DNA of 64,000 nt from Bacteroidales bacterium (GCA_024400425.1 JAKSMV010000014.1:1-64000), one strand, 5' to 3'; shown: positions 44,451-53,855, counted from the first letter of the stretch. The notes: a model not told the origin generated them from the letters alone. Numbers and translations are program-made.

Positions 44451-46049
44451 TTATCGCACAAATTTGGTTGCCGAAACACCGTCAGCACTATTGATTTGCA
44501 AGAAATAAACACCTGAATTGAGTTGAACCAAATCGCTTAAATCAAGATAGTTGACACCAGCATTCAGCTTTCCGAAATTGTTGTTCCAAACCATCTTTCC
44601 ATCAATTGAAAAAACGGTAGCAGTCACTATTCCAGCCTTTTCCAGCTCGATTTTGGCTTGCGATGAAGCATTGATAGGATTGCCAAGGATAGCAACTTTG
44701 CTGTCGGAAAGAACCTGTTCCGAAACGCCTGCTGCCGTAAACTCGTATGGCCCAAGGTCGATGACGTTTCCACAAACGCGCCAAATACCGTCGAGATCGT
44801 AGCCATCAAGCAATTCTTGCGCAATGGCATTGGTGCCTGCGTTAATGCAAGGACTTTCTGACTTAAAGTGCAAATCGCCATTCTCAAGGTCAACAAAGCA
44901 AGGATCGGCTTCCATCATGTTCTCGTTCACCTTGATATTTTCAGCACCAGTAACGAGTGTCAATCCACCTTGAATCAGACAATTATGGAACTCTGGAGCA
45001 TAAGGGTCGAAGGTCCAAAGCCACATTTGGGTGGAATCGGAGAAGTTCATTGACTCCAAGTTCTTGTTGTCCCAAATGATGCAGTTGTTCATCTTTGGAG
45101 CACTGTTCTCGTAGAAGAAAATACCTTGGCAATTGACACCATCAGCACGGTTGCGTGTCACAACGATGTTATCCACCTCAGGCGAAGCGTTGGAAAAAGC
45201 CAAGCCACCACCAAAATGACCCGCATGATTGTTGTCGAACAGGCAATTGGAGATGCGGCATGCCTTGTCGTTGCAACGCATGATGTAAAGTCCGGCACCG
45301 TTAAGTCCGTAGTTTTCACGGAATTCAGCCCTGTCAAGCACGACCGAGCAACTATCCAAACTCAAGGCGCCGCCAATGGAGATGGCTCCGTAGTTACGGC
45401 GGAAGCGCATGTCGGTCAGTTCAAGGTCGCACTTCAGGAAACTCATTCCAGCGCCATACATGAAATAGATGGTATCAATACCTGAATACACCTTGTTTTC
45501 ATCGACATTGCAGTTATCCATGTGGATGGTTGAGCTCTCGCCATAGATTGCACCGCCATATTCGCGGGAGAAGTTGCAGAACAGGTCGCTGTTGTTGATG
45601 TTCACTTCCTCGCAGTTCCTGATGCTAAAAGCACCACCGCGTTGCTGAATATCCGTCGAGGCCTTGCCATATTGGAAAGTGCAGTAATCGAAATCCGATT
45701 TTCCGGCCTTGTCCATACGAATGCCATTCCAACCACCTCTTCCACTATTAAAGAGATGGAAACCTGTAGTATCGGTAACGGTGAACATGATAGGAGCATC
45801 TTCCGTTCCAATAGCACTGATAGAAGCGCCTTTCTCCACATTAATGCTGTAATAGCCTTTAAACAAGACCGTCGTCCCGGCTTCAATCTGAAGCACATCC
45901 TGAACATTGACATTGTCGGTTACAAAAACCGTGTCGGCTTTCCAAATACCTGATTGAATGCCAGATACCTCAATATTCTGAGCCATTGAAAAGCTGGAAA
46001 TCATGGTAAGATACAAACCAATGATAGTTGCGAGTGAATATTTTTTCAT
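44451..46049 (-). CDS. T9SS-secreted right-handed beta-helix protein
   Basis: The start is set at 46049 (MKKYSLATIIGLYLTM), giving 532 residues; an upstream ATG at 46094 would precede the promoter. Signal peptide cut before Gln (FSMA/QNIE). Residues about 60-400 are right-handed parallel beta-helix rungs (SIRNCEEVNINNSDLFCNFS; IHMDNCNVDENKVY; CRISNCLFDNNHAGHFGGGL), then LGPYEFT and a T9SS sorting domain (LGNPINASSQAKIELE ... SGVYFLQINSADG). Such helices bind or cleave polysaccharides, but no lyase or hydrolase residues are identified. Promoter at 46072-46079. Confidence 0.82.
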   Translation of the reverse strand: MKKYSLATIIGLYLTMISSFSMAQNIEVSGIQSGIWKADTVFVTDNVNVQDVLQIEAGTTVLFKGYYSINVEKGASISAIGTEDAPIMFTVTDTTGFHLFNSGRGGWNGIRMDKAGKSDFDYCTFQYGKASTDIQQRGGAFSIRNCEEVNINNSDLFCNFSREYGGAIYGESSTIHMDNCNVDENKVYSGIDTIYFMYGAGMSFLKCDLELTDMRFRRNYGAISIGGALSLDSCSVVLDRAEFRENYGLNGAGLYIMRCNDKACRISNCLFDNNHAGHFGGGLAFSNASPEVDNIVVTRNRADGVNCQGIFFYENSAPKMNNCIIWDNKNLESMNFSDSTQMWLWTFDPYAPEFHNCLIQGGLTLVTGAENIKVNENMMEADPCFVDLENGDLHFKSESPCINAGTNAIAQELLDGYDLDGIWRVCGNVIDLGPYEFTAAGVSEQVLSDSKVAILGNPINASSQAKIELEKAGIVTATVFSIDGKMVWNNNFGKLNAGVNYLDLSDLVQLNSGVYFLQINSADGVSATKFVR

Positions 46050-46071
46050 TGTCAAAACATTTATTGAGCCA

Positions 46072-46079
46072 CAAAAATA
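46072..46079 (-). promoter_or_regulatory. -7 promoter element TATTTTTG
   Basis: TAnnTTTG match 22 nt upstream of the chosen beta-helix start; divergent from the element at 46120. Confidence 0.65.
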
Positions 46080-46119
46080 CTCGTTTTTCTTCAATATGCA
46101 GTTATTCCACCAAAATCTT

Positions 46120-46127
46120 TAACTTTG
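46120..46127 (+). promoter_or_regulatory. -7 promoter element TAACTTTG
   Basis: TAnnTTTG match 24 nt upstream of ATG 46152. It shows that the in-frame TTG at 46125 lies within the promoter and is not the start. Confidence 0.65.
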
Positions 46128-46151
46128 CGCCCAAAATCAAAACACAACAAT

Positions 46152-47714
46152 ATGGCTATTCCATTGTTCGGTGCCTTAGTGAAAACGGCAGCACAAATCA
46201 AAAACATACCGGTTGAAATCCGTCAAAATAACATCAATCCCATCAAAGCCCAAAAGAAGGAGCTGCGCAAGCTTCTCCGTCGGGCACAGTTCACGGAATT
46301 TGGGAAATTCTACCATTTCGATGAAATTTTGGCAGCTGACGATATTCTCGAAGCCTTCCGCCAACGAGTTCCCGTGTTCGATTACAACAAGATGCACGAT
46401 GAGTGGTGGCATCTCAACCTCGAAGGCAAGCGTAACATCGCATGGCCAGGAAAGATCAAGTATTTTGCCCTCAGTTCGGGCACTTCGGAAGCCGCCAGCA
46501 AATACATCCCGATAACCAGAGGCCTCAACAACCGCATCACACGCGCCAGCATCCGCCAGTTGGTTTCGGCCACGCGATATGATTTCCCTGTCGATTTCTA
46601 CAGTCGTGGCGTACTCATGATTGGCGGCAGCACCGACCTGCAATACAACGAAGAGTTTGACTACTATGCCGGCGACCTTTCAGGCATCTCGGCAGGCAAG
46701 ATTCCGTCGTGGTTCGAGTTCTTCTACAAACCCGGACAGAAGATTTCGAAAATCAAGGATTGGGGCGAGAAGATGGACCTGATGGTGAAAGAAGCTCCAA
46801 ATTGGGACATCGGCATCATCGTCGGCGTGCCCGCTTGGGTCCAGATCCTGCTTGAACGCATCATCAAGGAATACAACCTGAAGACCATACACGACATTTG
46901 GCCCAACCTGATGGTCTATGTCCACAGCGGCGTGGCCTTCACGCCATACGAGAAAAGTTTCGAACGCATCTTCGGCAAGGAAGTAATCTATGTGGAAAGC
47001 TACTTGGCATCGGAAGGCTACATCGCCTACCAAATCGACCTGAAGAAACGCGTCATGCAACTGCTCGTCGATAACGGCATCTATTTCGAGTTCGTCCCAT
47101 TCAACGAAGAAAACTTCACCGAAGACGGCACCATCGTTGAACATCCTAAAACACTATTGCTGAGCGAAGTAGAAGAAAATACAGATTATGCCATCTTGCT
47201 CTCCACTTGTGCCGGCACTTGGCGCTACCTGATTGGCGACACCATTAAGTTCCTCAACAAGCAGAACTGCGAAATCGCCATTACGGGCCGCACGAAGCAG
47301 TTCTTGAGCATCACTGGCGAACATCTTTCGCAAGACAACATGACCCGCGCCGTCGAACTGATGGCCGAGGAAATGGGCGTGCACATCACTGAATTCACGG
47401 TGGCAGGCATCCGTCACGACACGATGTATGCCCACCATTGGTATCTCGCCTGCGACGAGCCTATCGACAAGAACATGGCCATCAAGAAAATCGACGAAAA
47501 CCTCTGCAAGCTGAACGACGACTATGCCGTTGAGCGCACCGAAGCCATCAAGGAACTGTTCATCGACGTGCTGCCTACCCATGTCTTCTATGAATTCATG
47601 GAACAGAAGATCGGCAAATGGGGCGGTGCCACCAAATTCCCACGCGTCATGAAAGGCAAACGCTACGACATGTGGAAAGAATATGTTGACTCATTAAACT
47701 CTGAGACGCGATAA
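46152..47714 (+). CDS. GH3-auxin-responsive-promoter family acyl-adenylating enzyme
   Basis: The start is set at 46152 (MAIPLFGALVKTAAQ), giving 520 residues. The protein resembles bacterial members of the plant GH3 amido-synthetase family within the adenylate-forming superfamily (FALSSGTSEAASKYIPIT as the phosphate loop, YVESYLASEGYIAY, ITGRTKQFLSITGEHLSQDN). Plant enzymes join amino acids to hormone carboxylates; the bacterial substrate is unknown. The last residues (SETR) and the stop codon lie in a dispersed palindromic repeat at 47703, so the native C-terminus may have been altered. It is upstream of a LysE-type exporter in the same direction. Confidence 0.85.
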   Translation: MAIPLFGALVKTAAQIKNIPVEIRQNNINPIKAQKKELRKLLRRAQFTEFGKFYHFDEILAADDILEAFRQRVPVFDYNKMHDEWWHLNLEGKRNIAWPGKIKYFALSSGTSEAASKYIPITRGLNNRITRASIRQLVSATRYDFPVDFYSRGVLMIGGSTDLQYNEEFDYYAGDLSGISAGKIPSWFEFFYKPGQKISKIKDWGEKMDLMVKEAPNWDIGIIVGVPAWVQILLERIIKEYNLKTIHDIWPNLMVYVHSGVAFTPYEKSFERIFGKEVIYVESYLASEGYIAYQIDLKKRVMQLLVDNGIYFEFVPFNEENFTEDGTIVEHPKTLLLSEVEENTDYAILLSTCAGTWRYLIGDTIKFLNKQNCEIAITGRTKQFLSITGEHLSQDNMTRAVELMAEEMGVHITEFTVAGIRHDTMYAHHWYLACDEPIDKNMAIKKIDENLCKLNDDYAVERTEAIKELFIDVLPTHVFYEFMEQKIGKWGGATKFPRVMKGKRYDMWKEYVDSLNSETR

Positions 47715-47756
47715 ATCGGCGTATTTTTATTGAGACGCGATGTATCGGCGTCTCTA
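47703..47756. repeat. GTAGAGACGC palindrome, double copy 5
   Basis: Two half-decayed units in tandem: GAGACGCGATAAATCGGCGT (from 47704) and GAGACGCGATGTATCGGCGT (from 47732), the second closing with CTCTAC. The first unit encodes the last codons and the TAA stop of the upstream gene. Confidence 0.75.
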
Positions 47757-47787
47757 CACACTAAACCTTCAACTCTAAACTTAAAAA

Positions 47788-48504
47788 ATGCAAGACAAAT
47801 TTTTCGCACTCATCCCTGACTTGGACAAGATGTGGTCGTTCAATTTCATCTTTTGGGCGATATTGTTCGGCTTGTTCCTAGGCCTTATCATCAACATGGG
47901 ACCTGCTTTCATCACCTTGGTACAGACCAGTTTGGACCGAGGTTTCCGTCAAGCCGTGTGGTTTGCCTTCGGTGTAATACTCAACGATGCCATGGTCATC
48001 GCGCTCTGCATCTTGACATCGTTTGAAGTAACCTTAAAATCTGAAAACCAAATCTATCTATTTAGTATCGGTGCAGGTATCATCTTGCTTCTTTTCGGCA
48101 TTTATACTTTCGGCAGAAAAGTAAAAGAGAAAGAAATGTATTTAGATGAAAAGTCAGACCAAATCGTTAATAAAAACATCGAGAAAAAACCAGCTTGGTT
48201 CGTATATTTTGGCAAAGGCTTTGTCCTCAATATCTTGAATCCATTTGTATGGATATTCTGGTTTTCGTCGGTGGCACTTATTGCAGGAAATATGGGAGGA
48301 CAAAAAATCAATACGATTGTGTTTTTCACTCTCGTTCTTGGAGTCAGTTTCACCTTGGACATTCTGAAATCGTGGAGTGCTGCCAAATTGCAGCGGTTTT
48401 TCAATGCCGAACGCACCACTATAATGAATAAGTGCGCAGGCGTATTCTTGATAGGTTTTGGCCTTTATTTTATTGTATTCAAAGGAATCATTAATTTTTT
48501 CTAA
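47788..48504 (+). CDS. LysE/RhtB-family amino-acid exporter
   Basis: 238 residues with about six membrane helices. The N-terminal pattern LFLGLIINMGPAFITLVQTS and the following GFRQAVWFAFGVILNDAMVI match the LysE/RhtB translocator family, which exports amino acids or derivatives across the inner membrane. A charged loop of about 30 residues (GRKVKEKEMYLDEKSDQIV) separates the two halves. The substrate is unknown. It ends one base before the next gene starts (TAATATG), so the two are translationally linked. Confidence 0.85.
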   Translation: MQDKFFALIPDLDKMWSFNFIFWAILFGLFLGLIINMGPAFITLVQTSLDRGFRQAVWFAFGVILNDAMVIALCILTSFEVTLKSENQIYLFSIGAGIILLLFGIYTFGRKVKEKEMYLDEKSDQIVNKNIEKKPAWFVYFGKGFVLNILNPFVWIFWFSSVALIAGNMGGQKINTIVFFTLVLGVSFTLDILKSWSAAKLQRFFNAERTTIMNKCAGVFLIGFGLYFIVFKGIINFF

Positions 48505-48505
48505 T

Positions 48506-49108
48506 ATGGAAATAAAAACTTCAAATTCAAGCGGTTGGACTTTTATAATAAGTGGTCTAATTGCTATCGTCTATGGATTGCTTGCTATTCTGCCTTCTAA
48601 TTCTAAAGACATCATTAAAACCATGATGCTGATTTCGGGAATCGTTGTCATTGCAATTGGTGTAATATGCTTTCTAGTTGCCTTGTCGCGTCATAAGAAA
48701 TCGCTTCCGTGGACTATGTTGCTCATCGAATCGATAGCCATGATTGCCTTAGGCATTGTGGCCATTATCTGGTCGAAAGAAACCGTCAAAGTGCTGATTT
48801 TCATCATCGGACTTTGGTCCGTTTTGATGGGTGCATTTATGTTACTGGTCATCCTAAACAAAAACTTCCTGGTCAACAGAGGCTTTTATGTCTTAAGCGC
48901 CATTTTAAGCATTTGCTTTGGCATCTTACTCATCATCAACCCATTCGAGTCGGCTGAACTTTTCGTGAAGATTACGGGGGTTATCGCCTTGCTTTTTGGC
49001 GTCATCATGGTCATGTTCGGCTTTTCCATCCGTCGCCAAATCAGGGATGTAGAGCTTGAAATCGTGGATACACCTTCGGAAAAGTCGAATTCCGAAGAGA
49101 ACGAATAA
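48506..49108 (+). CDS. DUF308/HdeD-like membrane protein
   Basis: The start is set at 48506 (MEIKTSNSSGWTFII), giving 200 residues; an earlier start at 48458 would lie inside the exporter gene. Six membrane helices in three pairs, the DUF308 (HdeD) pattern (IISGLIAIVYGLLAILPS; LLIESIAMIALGIVAIIWS; VLSAILSICFGILLIINPFE). The tail is acidic and cytoplasmic. HdeD relatives are linked to acid resistance, but the function here is unknown. Its stop codon abuts that of the convergent RluA-type gene with no base between. Confidence 0.8.
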   Translation: MEIKTSNSSGWTFIISGLIAIVYGLLAILPSNSKDIIKTMMLISGIVVIAIGVICFLVALSRHKKSLPWTMLLIESIAMIALGIVAIIWSKETVKVLIFIIGLWSVLMGAFMLLVILNKNFLVNRGFYVLSAILSICFGILLIINPFESAELFVKITGVIALLFGVIMVMFGFSIRRQIRDVELEIVDTPSEKSNSEENE

Positions 49109-49798
49109 TCACAGGAACTGCTCGAAGAATGGCCAAGGCGCGGTTTTTGGCAACGGCGCCTTTATCTCCAATTGGGTCTTTTGCACTGGATGCTCAAACG
49201 CAATCCGATAGGCATGAAGACAAATGGAAGCATCGGGGTTGGAGCGTGGATAACCATATTTCAAGTCGCCTTTTATCGGACAGCCGATATGAGCCAGTTG
49301 GCAGCGAATCTGATGGTGACGGCCTGTAAACAACTCGACTTCAAGCATATAGAAATTGTCAGATTTTCCCACAACACGATAACTCAATTTTGCGAGTTTG
49401 GCTTCCTTTGTGCCTTCAGGAACGATATATGACTTGTTTTGTTGCTCGTTTTTCACGATGAAGTCTTCCAACACATCAGCTTCCTTTGGCGGATGGTTTT
49501 TCACCAAAGCGAGATAAGTCTTGTGAAAATCGCGGTCTTTCACCTTAACCGTCATGCGCGAGAGTGCCTTGCTCGTCTTGGCGAACACCACGGCACCGCT
49601 GACGGGGCGGTCGATGCGATGGACTAGGCCAGCAAACACGTTGCCCGGCTTGTCGTATTTCTCCTTGATGTATTCCTTCACATCATCGAGCAAACAAACG
49701 TCGCCCGTCTTGTCGCCTTGCACGATTTCAGATGGTAATTTATTGACTATCACCAGGTGATTGTCTTCGTATAGGATGCGGTCAGCTATGGTATTCAT
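49109..49798 (-). CDS. RluA-family pseudouridine synthase
   Basis: 229 residues, short: a catalytic domain without an S4 domain. Motifs: HRIDRPVSGAVVFAKTSKA with the catalytic Asp, FYMLEVELFTGRHHQIRCQL and LHAYRIAFEHP. It isomerises uridine to pseudouridine in rRNA or tRNA; the exact site cannot be told from sequence. It lies 12 nt downstream of mnmA in the same direction, so the two RNA-modification genes probably form an operon. Confidence 0.92.
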   Translation of the reverse strand: MNTIADRILYEDNHLVIVNKLPSEIVQGDKTGDVCLLDDVKEYIKEKYDKPGNVFAGLVHRIDRPVSGAVVFAKTSKALSRMTVKVKDRDFHKTYLALVKNHPPKEADVLEDFIVKNEQQNKSYIVPEGTKEAKLAKLSYRVVGKSDNFYMLEVELFTGRHHQIRCQLAHIGCPIKGDLKYGYPRSNPDASICLHAYRIAFEHPVQKTQLEIKAPLPKTAPWPFFEQFL

Positions 49799-49810
49799 AT
49801 AGATTCAGTT

Positions 49811-50881
49811 TTATTCGTTCACCTCCACGATCACCCCGCTGCCAATGACGTATGGCTCCGTCTCATGATAGATGACGCCAAACTGCCCTGGCGCGACACC
49901 CGAAATGGCGACATCAGAAATGATGTCGACACCTCTGTCGGTGAGATGTATCGTGCCCAAAGTGAATTCCGGCTGATGACGAATCTTGAAACGCACGCGC
50001 TGACCTTCCGAAAAACTCAATGTCGGATTCATCAAAAGCATGTCGCTGAGCGGAATAAGTGTCGTGTATTGCGCAATCGGGTCGTAGCCCTGCGACACAT
50101 ATACGATGTTGTTCGGAATGTCTTTCTTCACTACAAACCAAGGTCCGCCGCCCAAACCGAGACCCCTTCTCTGGCCAATGGTATGGAACCAAAAACCCTT
50201 GTGACGACCAAGTTTCTTGCCCGTTTCCAACTCGACGATATCGCCCGGCATTTCGCCCAAATATTCACGGATATAATCGTTGTAGTTGATTTTTCCCAAG
50301 AAGCAAATTCCCTGACTGTCATGCCGTTCTGCACTCGGCAACTTATACTGAGCCGCCAAACGGCGCACTTCGGGTTTCACGATGTCGCCGATAGGGAAAA
50401 TCACTTTTGAGAGTTGCGCGTATGTGATGCGGCCCAAGAAATAGGTCTGGTCCTTGAAAGTGTCGGCAGCCGTTCCCAACCAAAAGCCTTGCTCGTTTTC
50501 CCACGAGCGGGCATAGTGTCCCGTGGCAATCTTATCGAAATTATGTCCTTCCTTTTCCTCAAAGGCGCCCAACTTGATCCAGCGGTTGCACATCACATCG
50601 GGATTGGGCGTCAGGCCTTTGCGCACCATCTCCATGGTGTATTTTCCGACGGTCTCGAAATACTCGTGCTGCAAGTCGACAATGTCGAATTTACAACCGT
50701 ATTTCTTTGCAATATAAGTAGTTATCTCAATATCTTCTTCCGATGGGCAGCTTGACAAATCCTCCTTGCCTTCCATGCCAATCTTGATGTAGAAAATGTG
50801 CGGGTCGTAGCCCTGCTCCTTGAGGATAGGCACCACCACCGAACTATCTACGCCACCCGAAACTAATGCTGCTATATTCAT
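49811..50881 (-). CDS. mnmA: tRNA-specific 2-thiouridylase MnmA
   Basis: 356 residues. It adds sulfur to U34 of Lys, Glu and Gln tRNAs. PP-loop AALVSGGVDSSVVV at the N-terminus; catalytic Cys in TPNPDVMCNRWIKLG; second Cys in RHDSQGICFLGKI; C-terminal beta-barrel (GQFGVIYHETEPYVIGSGVI). No leader motif is obvious; the 100 bp upstream contain a decayed CGCAGATT repeat. Followed by the RluA-type gene. Confidence 0.95.
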   Translation of the reverse strand: MNIAALVSGGVDSSVVVPILKEQGYDPHIFYIKIGMEGKEDLSSCPSEEDIEITTYIAKKYGCKFDIVDLQHEYFETVGKYTMEMVRKGLTPNPDVMCNRWIKLGAFEEKEGHNFDKIATGHYARSWENEQGFWLGTAADTFKDQTYFLGRITYAQLSKVIFPIGDIVKPEVRRLAAQYKLPSAERHDSQGICFLGKINYNDYIREYLGEMPGDIVELETGKKLGRHKGFWFHTIGQRRGLGLGGGPWFVVKKDIPNNIVYVSQGYDPIAQYTTLIPLSDMLLMNPTLSFSEGQRVRFKIRHQPEFTLGTIHLTDRGVDIISDVAISGVAPGQFGVIYHETEPYVIGSGVIVEVNE

Positions 50882-50906
50882 TGATTGCTGATTTTAGATG
50901 TTTAAA

Positions 50907-50980
50907 CCGCAGATTGCGCAGATTCCACAGATTATTTCTCTACGAGAACTGCGCCGCAAGCGGCAAAATTACGCAGATTT
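50907..50980. repeat. CGCAGATT-type intergenic repeat remnant
   Basis: Short near-tandem units CGCAGATT, GCGCAGATT and CACAGATT around 50908-50933, and a further ACGCAGATTT near 50971, with GCCGCAAGCGGC between them. It looks like a decayed dispersed repeat between mnmA and the GH92 gene. Confidence 0.4.
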
Positions 50981-50981
50981 T

Positions 50982-53342
50982 TCACTCGCTCATCGAATAA
51001 GGCTTATCTTCCTCATTCAATCCGCGATTTATATTCGGTTCGCTGCCCATTTCAAAGACCAGTTCGCCGCCTTGCATGAGTTCGCTGTGCGTAAGGTAAA
51101 GCCTTGTGATTTCCTTGCCGTTCAAACTGACTTTCTGCACATAACGGTTCTCATCGCTGACATCATTCGCTTTGATTTCCAACGTGTTGCCATTGCCTAA
51201 TTTCACTTTCATATAAGGCAAATAAGGTGCGCCGAACACGTATTGGTCGCTGCCCGGACAAACGGGATAGAAGCCCATGGCGCTGAAAATGTACCACGCC
51301 GACATCTGCCCGCAATCGTCGTTGCCACAAAGTCCGTCGATATTGTTCTTGTAGAAACGGTTCATGATTTCGCGCAGCCAGTATTGTGTCTTGTAGGGTT
51401 GCGAAGTCCAATTGTAAAGATAGGCAATGTGATGCGCAGGTTCGTTGCCGTGGTTGTAGCAGCCCATCAGACCTTCTTCGGTGACATCTTCGGTATTTTC
51501 AAAAAACTCGGCAGGCAGATGCATCACAAACAAGGTGTCGAGGTTGGCGATGAATTGTCTTTCGCCTTTCATGGCCTCTATCAAGCCTTTCACATCCTGC
51601 GGGACATAGAAGGAATACACCCAGGAATTGCCTTCCACAAAACCTTCGCCCTCGGTGTCGAACAGGCTGAAAGGTTCTTTCCAAGTGCCGTCAGCCATTT
51701 TCGGGCGGGCAAAACCAAGTTGCGTGTCGAAAGTGTTTTTCCAGTTTTGGGCACGTTGCCTGTAGGTTTCTGCCGTTGCGTTGTCACCGACTTTCAGCGC
51801 CGCTTGGTAAATTGCCCAATCATCATAGGCATATTCCATCGTGATGGAAACGCAGCCGTTGTTTTTGTCGAAAGGCACATAACCCAAATCCATGTAATCG
51901 TCCAAATTGACGTAATAAGGTATCGTCGAACTGCGTTTCATGGCCTTCAGCAGCGGTTCGGCATTGCTGAAAACGCCTTTCGTGTAGGCATCGGAAAGCA
52001 CAGGAACGGCGTGATAGCCAATCATGCACCAGTTTTCGTTGCCCATGTGCGACCAAACCGGCAAAGCTCCATGAACGCTTTGCTCGCTGTGTTTCAGCAT
52101 CGACTGCACCATGTCGGCATTGCGTTGGGTTTGCAGCACATTGAACAAAGGATGCAAGGCGCGGTAAGTGTCCCACAATGAAAAAACGGTGTAGTTCGTG
52201 AAGCCTTCGGCCTGATGAATATTGTGGTCGAGGCCGCGATATTGCCCGTCAACATCCATGTAAATTGAAGGATTTATCATCGTGTGATACAAGGATGTGT
52301 AAAGCATGGCCTTCTGGTCTTCGGTGCCTTCGGCATCGATGATGGAAAGTTCCTTGTTCCATTTGTCTTGGGTTTGGGTCAAAAGCTGTTCAAAATCAAG
52401 GCCTTCGGTTTCTGCTTTTAGGTTTTTCAAGGCCCCCTCGGTGCTGACGGCAGAAAGCGCGACTTTCATCTCCAAAGTTTCAGGTTGACGGAAGGTGAAA
52501 TAAGCCACAATCTTTCTTCCCGTCATCTCTGGAAAGTTATGATTGACAGGGAATTTGCCCCAACCGCCGTTGTATTTCGGTCTCTGCAAGTCGCGATAGC
52601 CATAATCGGCAATCGGCTGGTTGAAACTGATGGCAAAATAAGTGTAATTCGTTCTTGCCCAACCGTTTGTAATGCGATAACCTGTCAACAAAGTATCGTT
52701 TTCAACGCGCAAATTGGCCCACAAGGTTTTGCCATCGTAATTGTAAATTCCGTGTTGCAAATCCAAAATGACGTTTCCGTCGGTATCTTGCGGAAAAACA
52801 TACTGATGTACGCCGACATGTTCCGTTGCCGTCAGTCGCGCCTTGACTTGATAATCCTCCAAAAACACCTCATAGTAGCCAGGCTGTGCGATTTCCGTTT
52901 CGTGCGAAAAACGCGAGCGGTAACCATTGTCGGGTTCGGTCTGCGTTCCGGGATTGAATTTTATTTCGCCAACAGTCGGCATGACCAGAATATCGCCCAA
53001 ATCGGAATGGCCTGTGCCGCTGAAATGGGTGTGGCTGAAACCTACAATCGTACTGTCTTTATGTTGATAACCAGCACAATATTCATAAACCCGTGGCTGA
53101 TATTCACCGTCAATGTTATGCGGAATGGTATCGGTATCGGGACTCAACTGCACGATGCCGAAAGGCGCACAGGCACCCGGAAAAGTGTGTCCCATGCCAT
53201 TGGTTCCAATGATTGGATTGACATATTGTATGTAATTCTTGGTAGGTCCGTCTGTAGAGACGCGATTCATCGCGTCTTGGTTATTACAAGAAACGAAATT
53301 TACCAAAACAATGATTGACAATAAGATACAACGTAATCTCAT
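50982..53342 (-). CDS. Glycoside hydrolase family 92 alpha-mannosidase, lipoprotein
   Basis: 786 residues. Lipobox FVSC (Cys19) anchors it to a membrane. An N-terminal beta-sandwich (YVNPIIGTNGMGHTFPGACA, GFSHTHFSGTGHSDLGDI) and an (alpha/alpha)6 barrel (FSLWDTYRALHPLFNVLQ; GLCGNDDCGQMSAWYIFSAM) are the GH92 hallmarks. These calcium-dependent enzymes trim alpha-mannose from N-glycans. It would act on the mannose core of glycans such as those released by the PNGase F homologue at 60007. Residues about 22-30 (QDAMNRVST) are encoded by a dispersed palindrome inserted in frame between the lipobox and the enzyme domain. Confidence 0.94.
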   Translation of the reverse strand: MRLRCILLSIIVLVNFVSCNNQDAMNRVSTDGPTKNYIQYVNPIIGTNGMGHTFPGACAPFGIVQLSPDTDTIPHNIDGEYQPRVYEYCAGYQHKDSTIVGFSHTHFSGTGHSDLGDILVMPTVGEIKFNPGTQTEPDNGYRSRFSHETEIAQPGYYEVFLEDYQVKARLTATEHVGVHQYVFPQDTDGNVILDLQHGIYNYDGKTLWANLRVENDTLLTGYRITNGWARTNYTYFAISFNQPIADYGYRDLQRPKYNGGWGKFPVNHNFPEMTGRKIVAYFTFRQPETLEMKVALSAVSTEGALKNLKAETEGLDFEQLLTQTQDKWNKELSIIDAEGTEDQKAMLYTSLYHTMINPSIYMDVDGQYRGLDHNIHQAEGFTNYTVFSLWDTYRALHPLFNVLQTQRNADMVQSMLKHSEQSVHGALPVWSHMGNENWCMIGYHAVPVLSDAYTKGVFSNAEPLLKAMKRSSTIPYYVNLDDYMDLGYVPFDKNNGCVSITMEYAYDDWAIYQAALKVGDNATAETYRQRAQNWKNTFDTQLGFARPKMADGTWKEPFSLFDTEGEGFVEGNSWVYSFYVPQDVKGLIEAMKGERQFIANLDTLFVMHLPAEFFENTEDVTEEGLMGCYNHGNEPAHHIAYLYNWTSQPYKTQYWLREIMNRFYKNNIDGLCGNDDCGQMSAWYIFSAMGFYPVCPGSDQYVFGAPYLPYMKVKLGNGNTLEIKANDVSDENRYVQKVSLNGKEITRLYLTHSELMQGGELVFEMGSEPNINRGLNEEDKPYSMSE
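53254..53277. repeat. GTAGAGACGC palindrome, copy 6, inside the GH92 gene
   Basis: AGACGCGAT and ATCGCGTCT arms (53258-53277) around TC, with GTAG outside on the left. It lies wholly within the GH92 reading frame and is translated as part of the post-lipobox linker. Confidence 0.85.
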
Positions 53343-53434
53343 GTGTTTTTAATTTATGATTCGTGGTGTAAAAATACGAAAAAATGAAATCAGCACACAA
53401 AGACTCAATTTGTTGCAAGAATTGGATTTTTGAT

Positions 53435-53442
53435 TATTTTTG
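53435..53442 (+). promoter_or_regulatory. Promoter TATTTTTG with upstream TTG
   Basis: TAnnTTTG match; TTG at 53413-53415 gives a spacing of 19 bp, consistent with a -33 element. Leader of about 95 nt before ATG 53544. Confidence 0.6.
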
Positions 53443-53543
53443 CATTCCTGATTCCGATGAGCGTCATGATTCATGTTTTTCATGGAAAAGCGACTCATAA
53501 TCAGGATATTACAACAAAGAATAATGATAAAAAAATAAAAGTT

Positions 53544-53855
53544 ATGTACCAAATTTTTAAAGACCAACTCGAAAAATCGAAACTTATCATCACTGGGATT
53601 AAGCGCAACGCTCGCATGGGTCGCGAGGCGGGTGTTGCCGAAAACGCACTCCTGAAAATGGAAGACGACTGCAAACGCCTTGAGGCTCTTTCGGCCGAAC
53701 TCGACAAGATGCAAGAAGAAGCCAAGAAGAAAAGCGAAGAGGCTCATCGCGCCATGGAACAGCTGAAGAAGGACACGCTCGTCGTCAAGAAAGCCATCAA
53801 GGCAAAATACGACTCCACATGGTGGTGCAAGTTCGGCATTCCCGACAAGAGATAA
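53544..53855 (+). CDS. Small coiled-coil protein, unknown
   Basis: The start is set at 53544 (MYQIFKDQLEKSKLI), giving 103 residues; the longer reading from 53430 begins within the promoter. Residues about 25-80 form a heptad-rich coiled coil (LKMEDDCKRLEALSAELDKM, then AHRAMEQLKKDTLVV) and the tail is WWCKFGIPDKR. No membrane helix or signal peptide. Probably a cytoplasmic structural or scaffold protein; family not recognised. Transcribed alone and ended by the terminator at 53873. Confidence 0.7.
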   Translation: MYQIFKDQLEKSKLIITGIKRNARMGREAGVAENALLKMEDDCKRLEALSAELDKMQEEAKKKSEEAHRAMEQLKKDTLVVKKAIKAKYDSTWWCKFGIPDKR

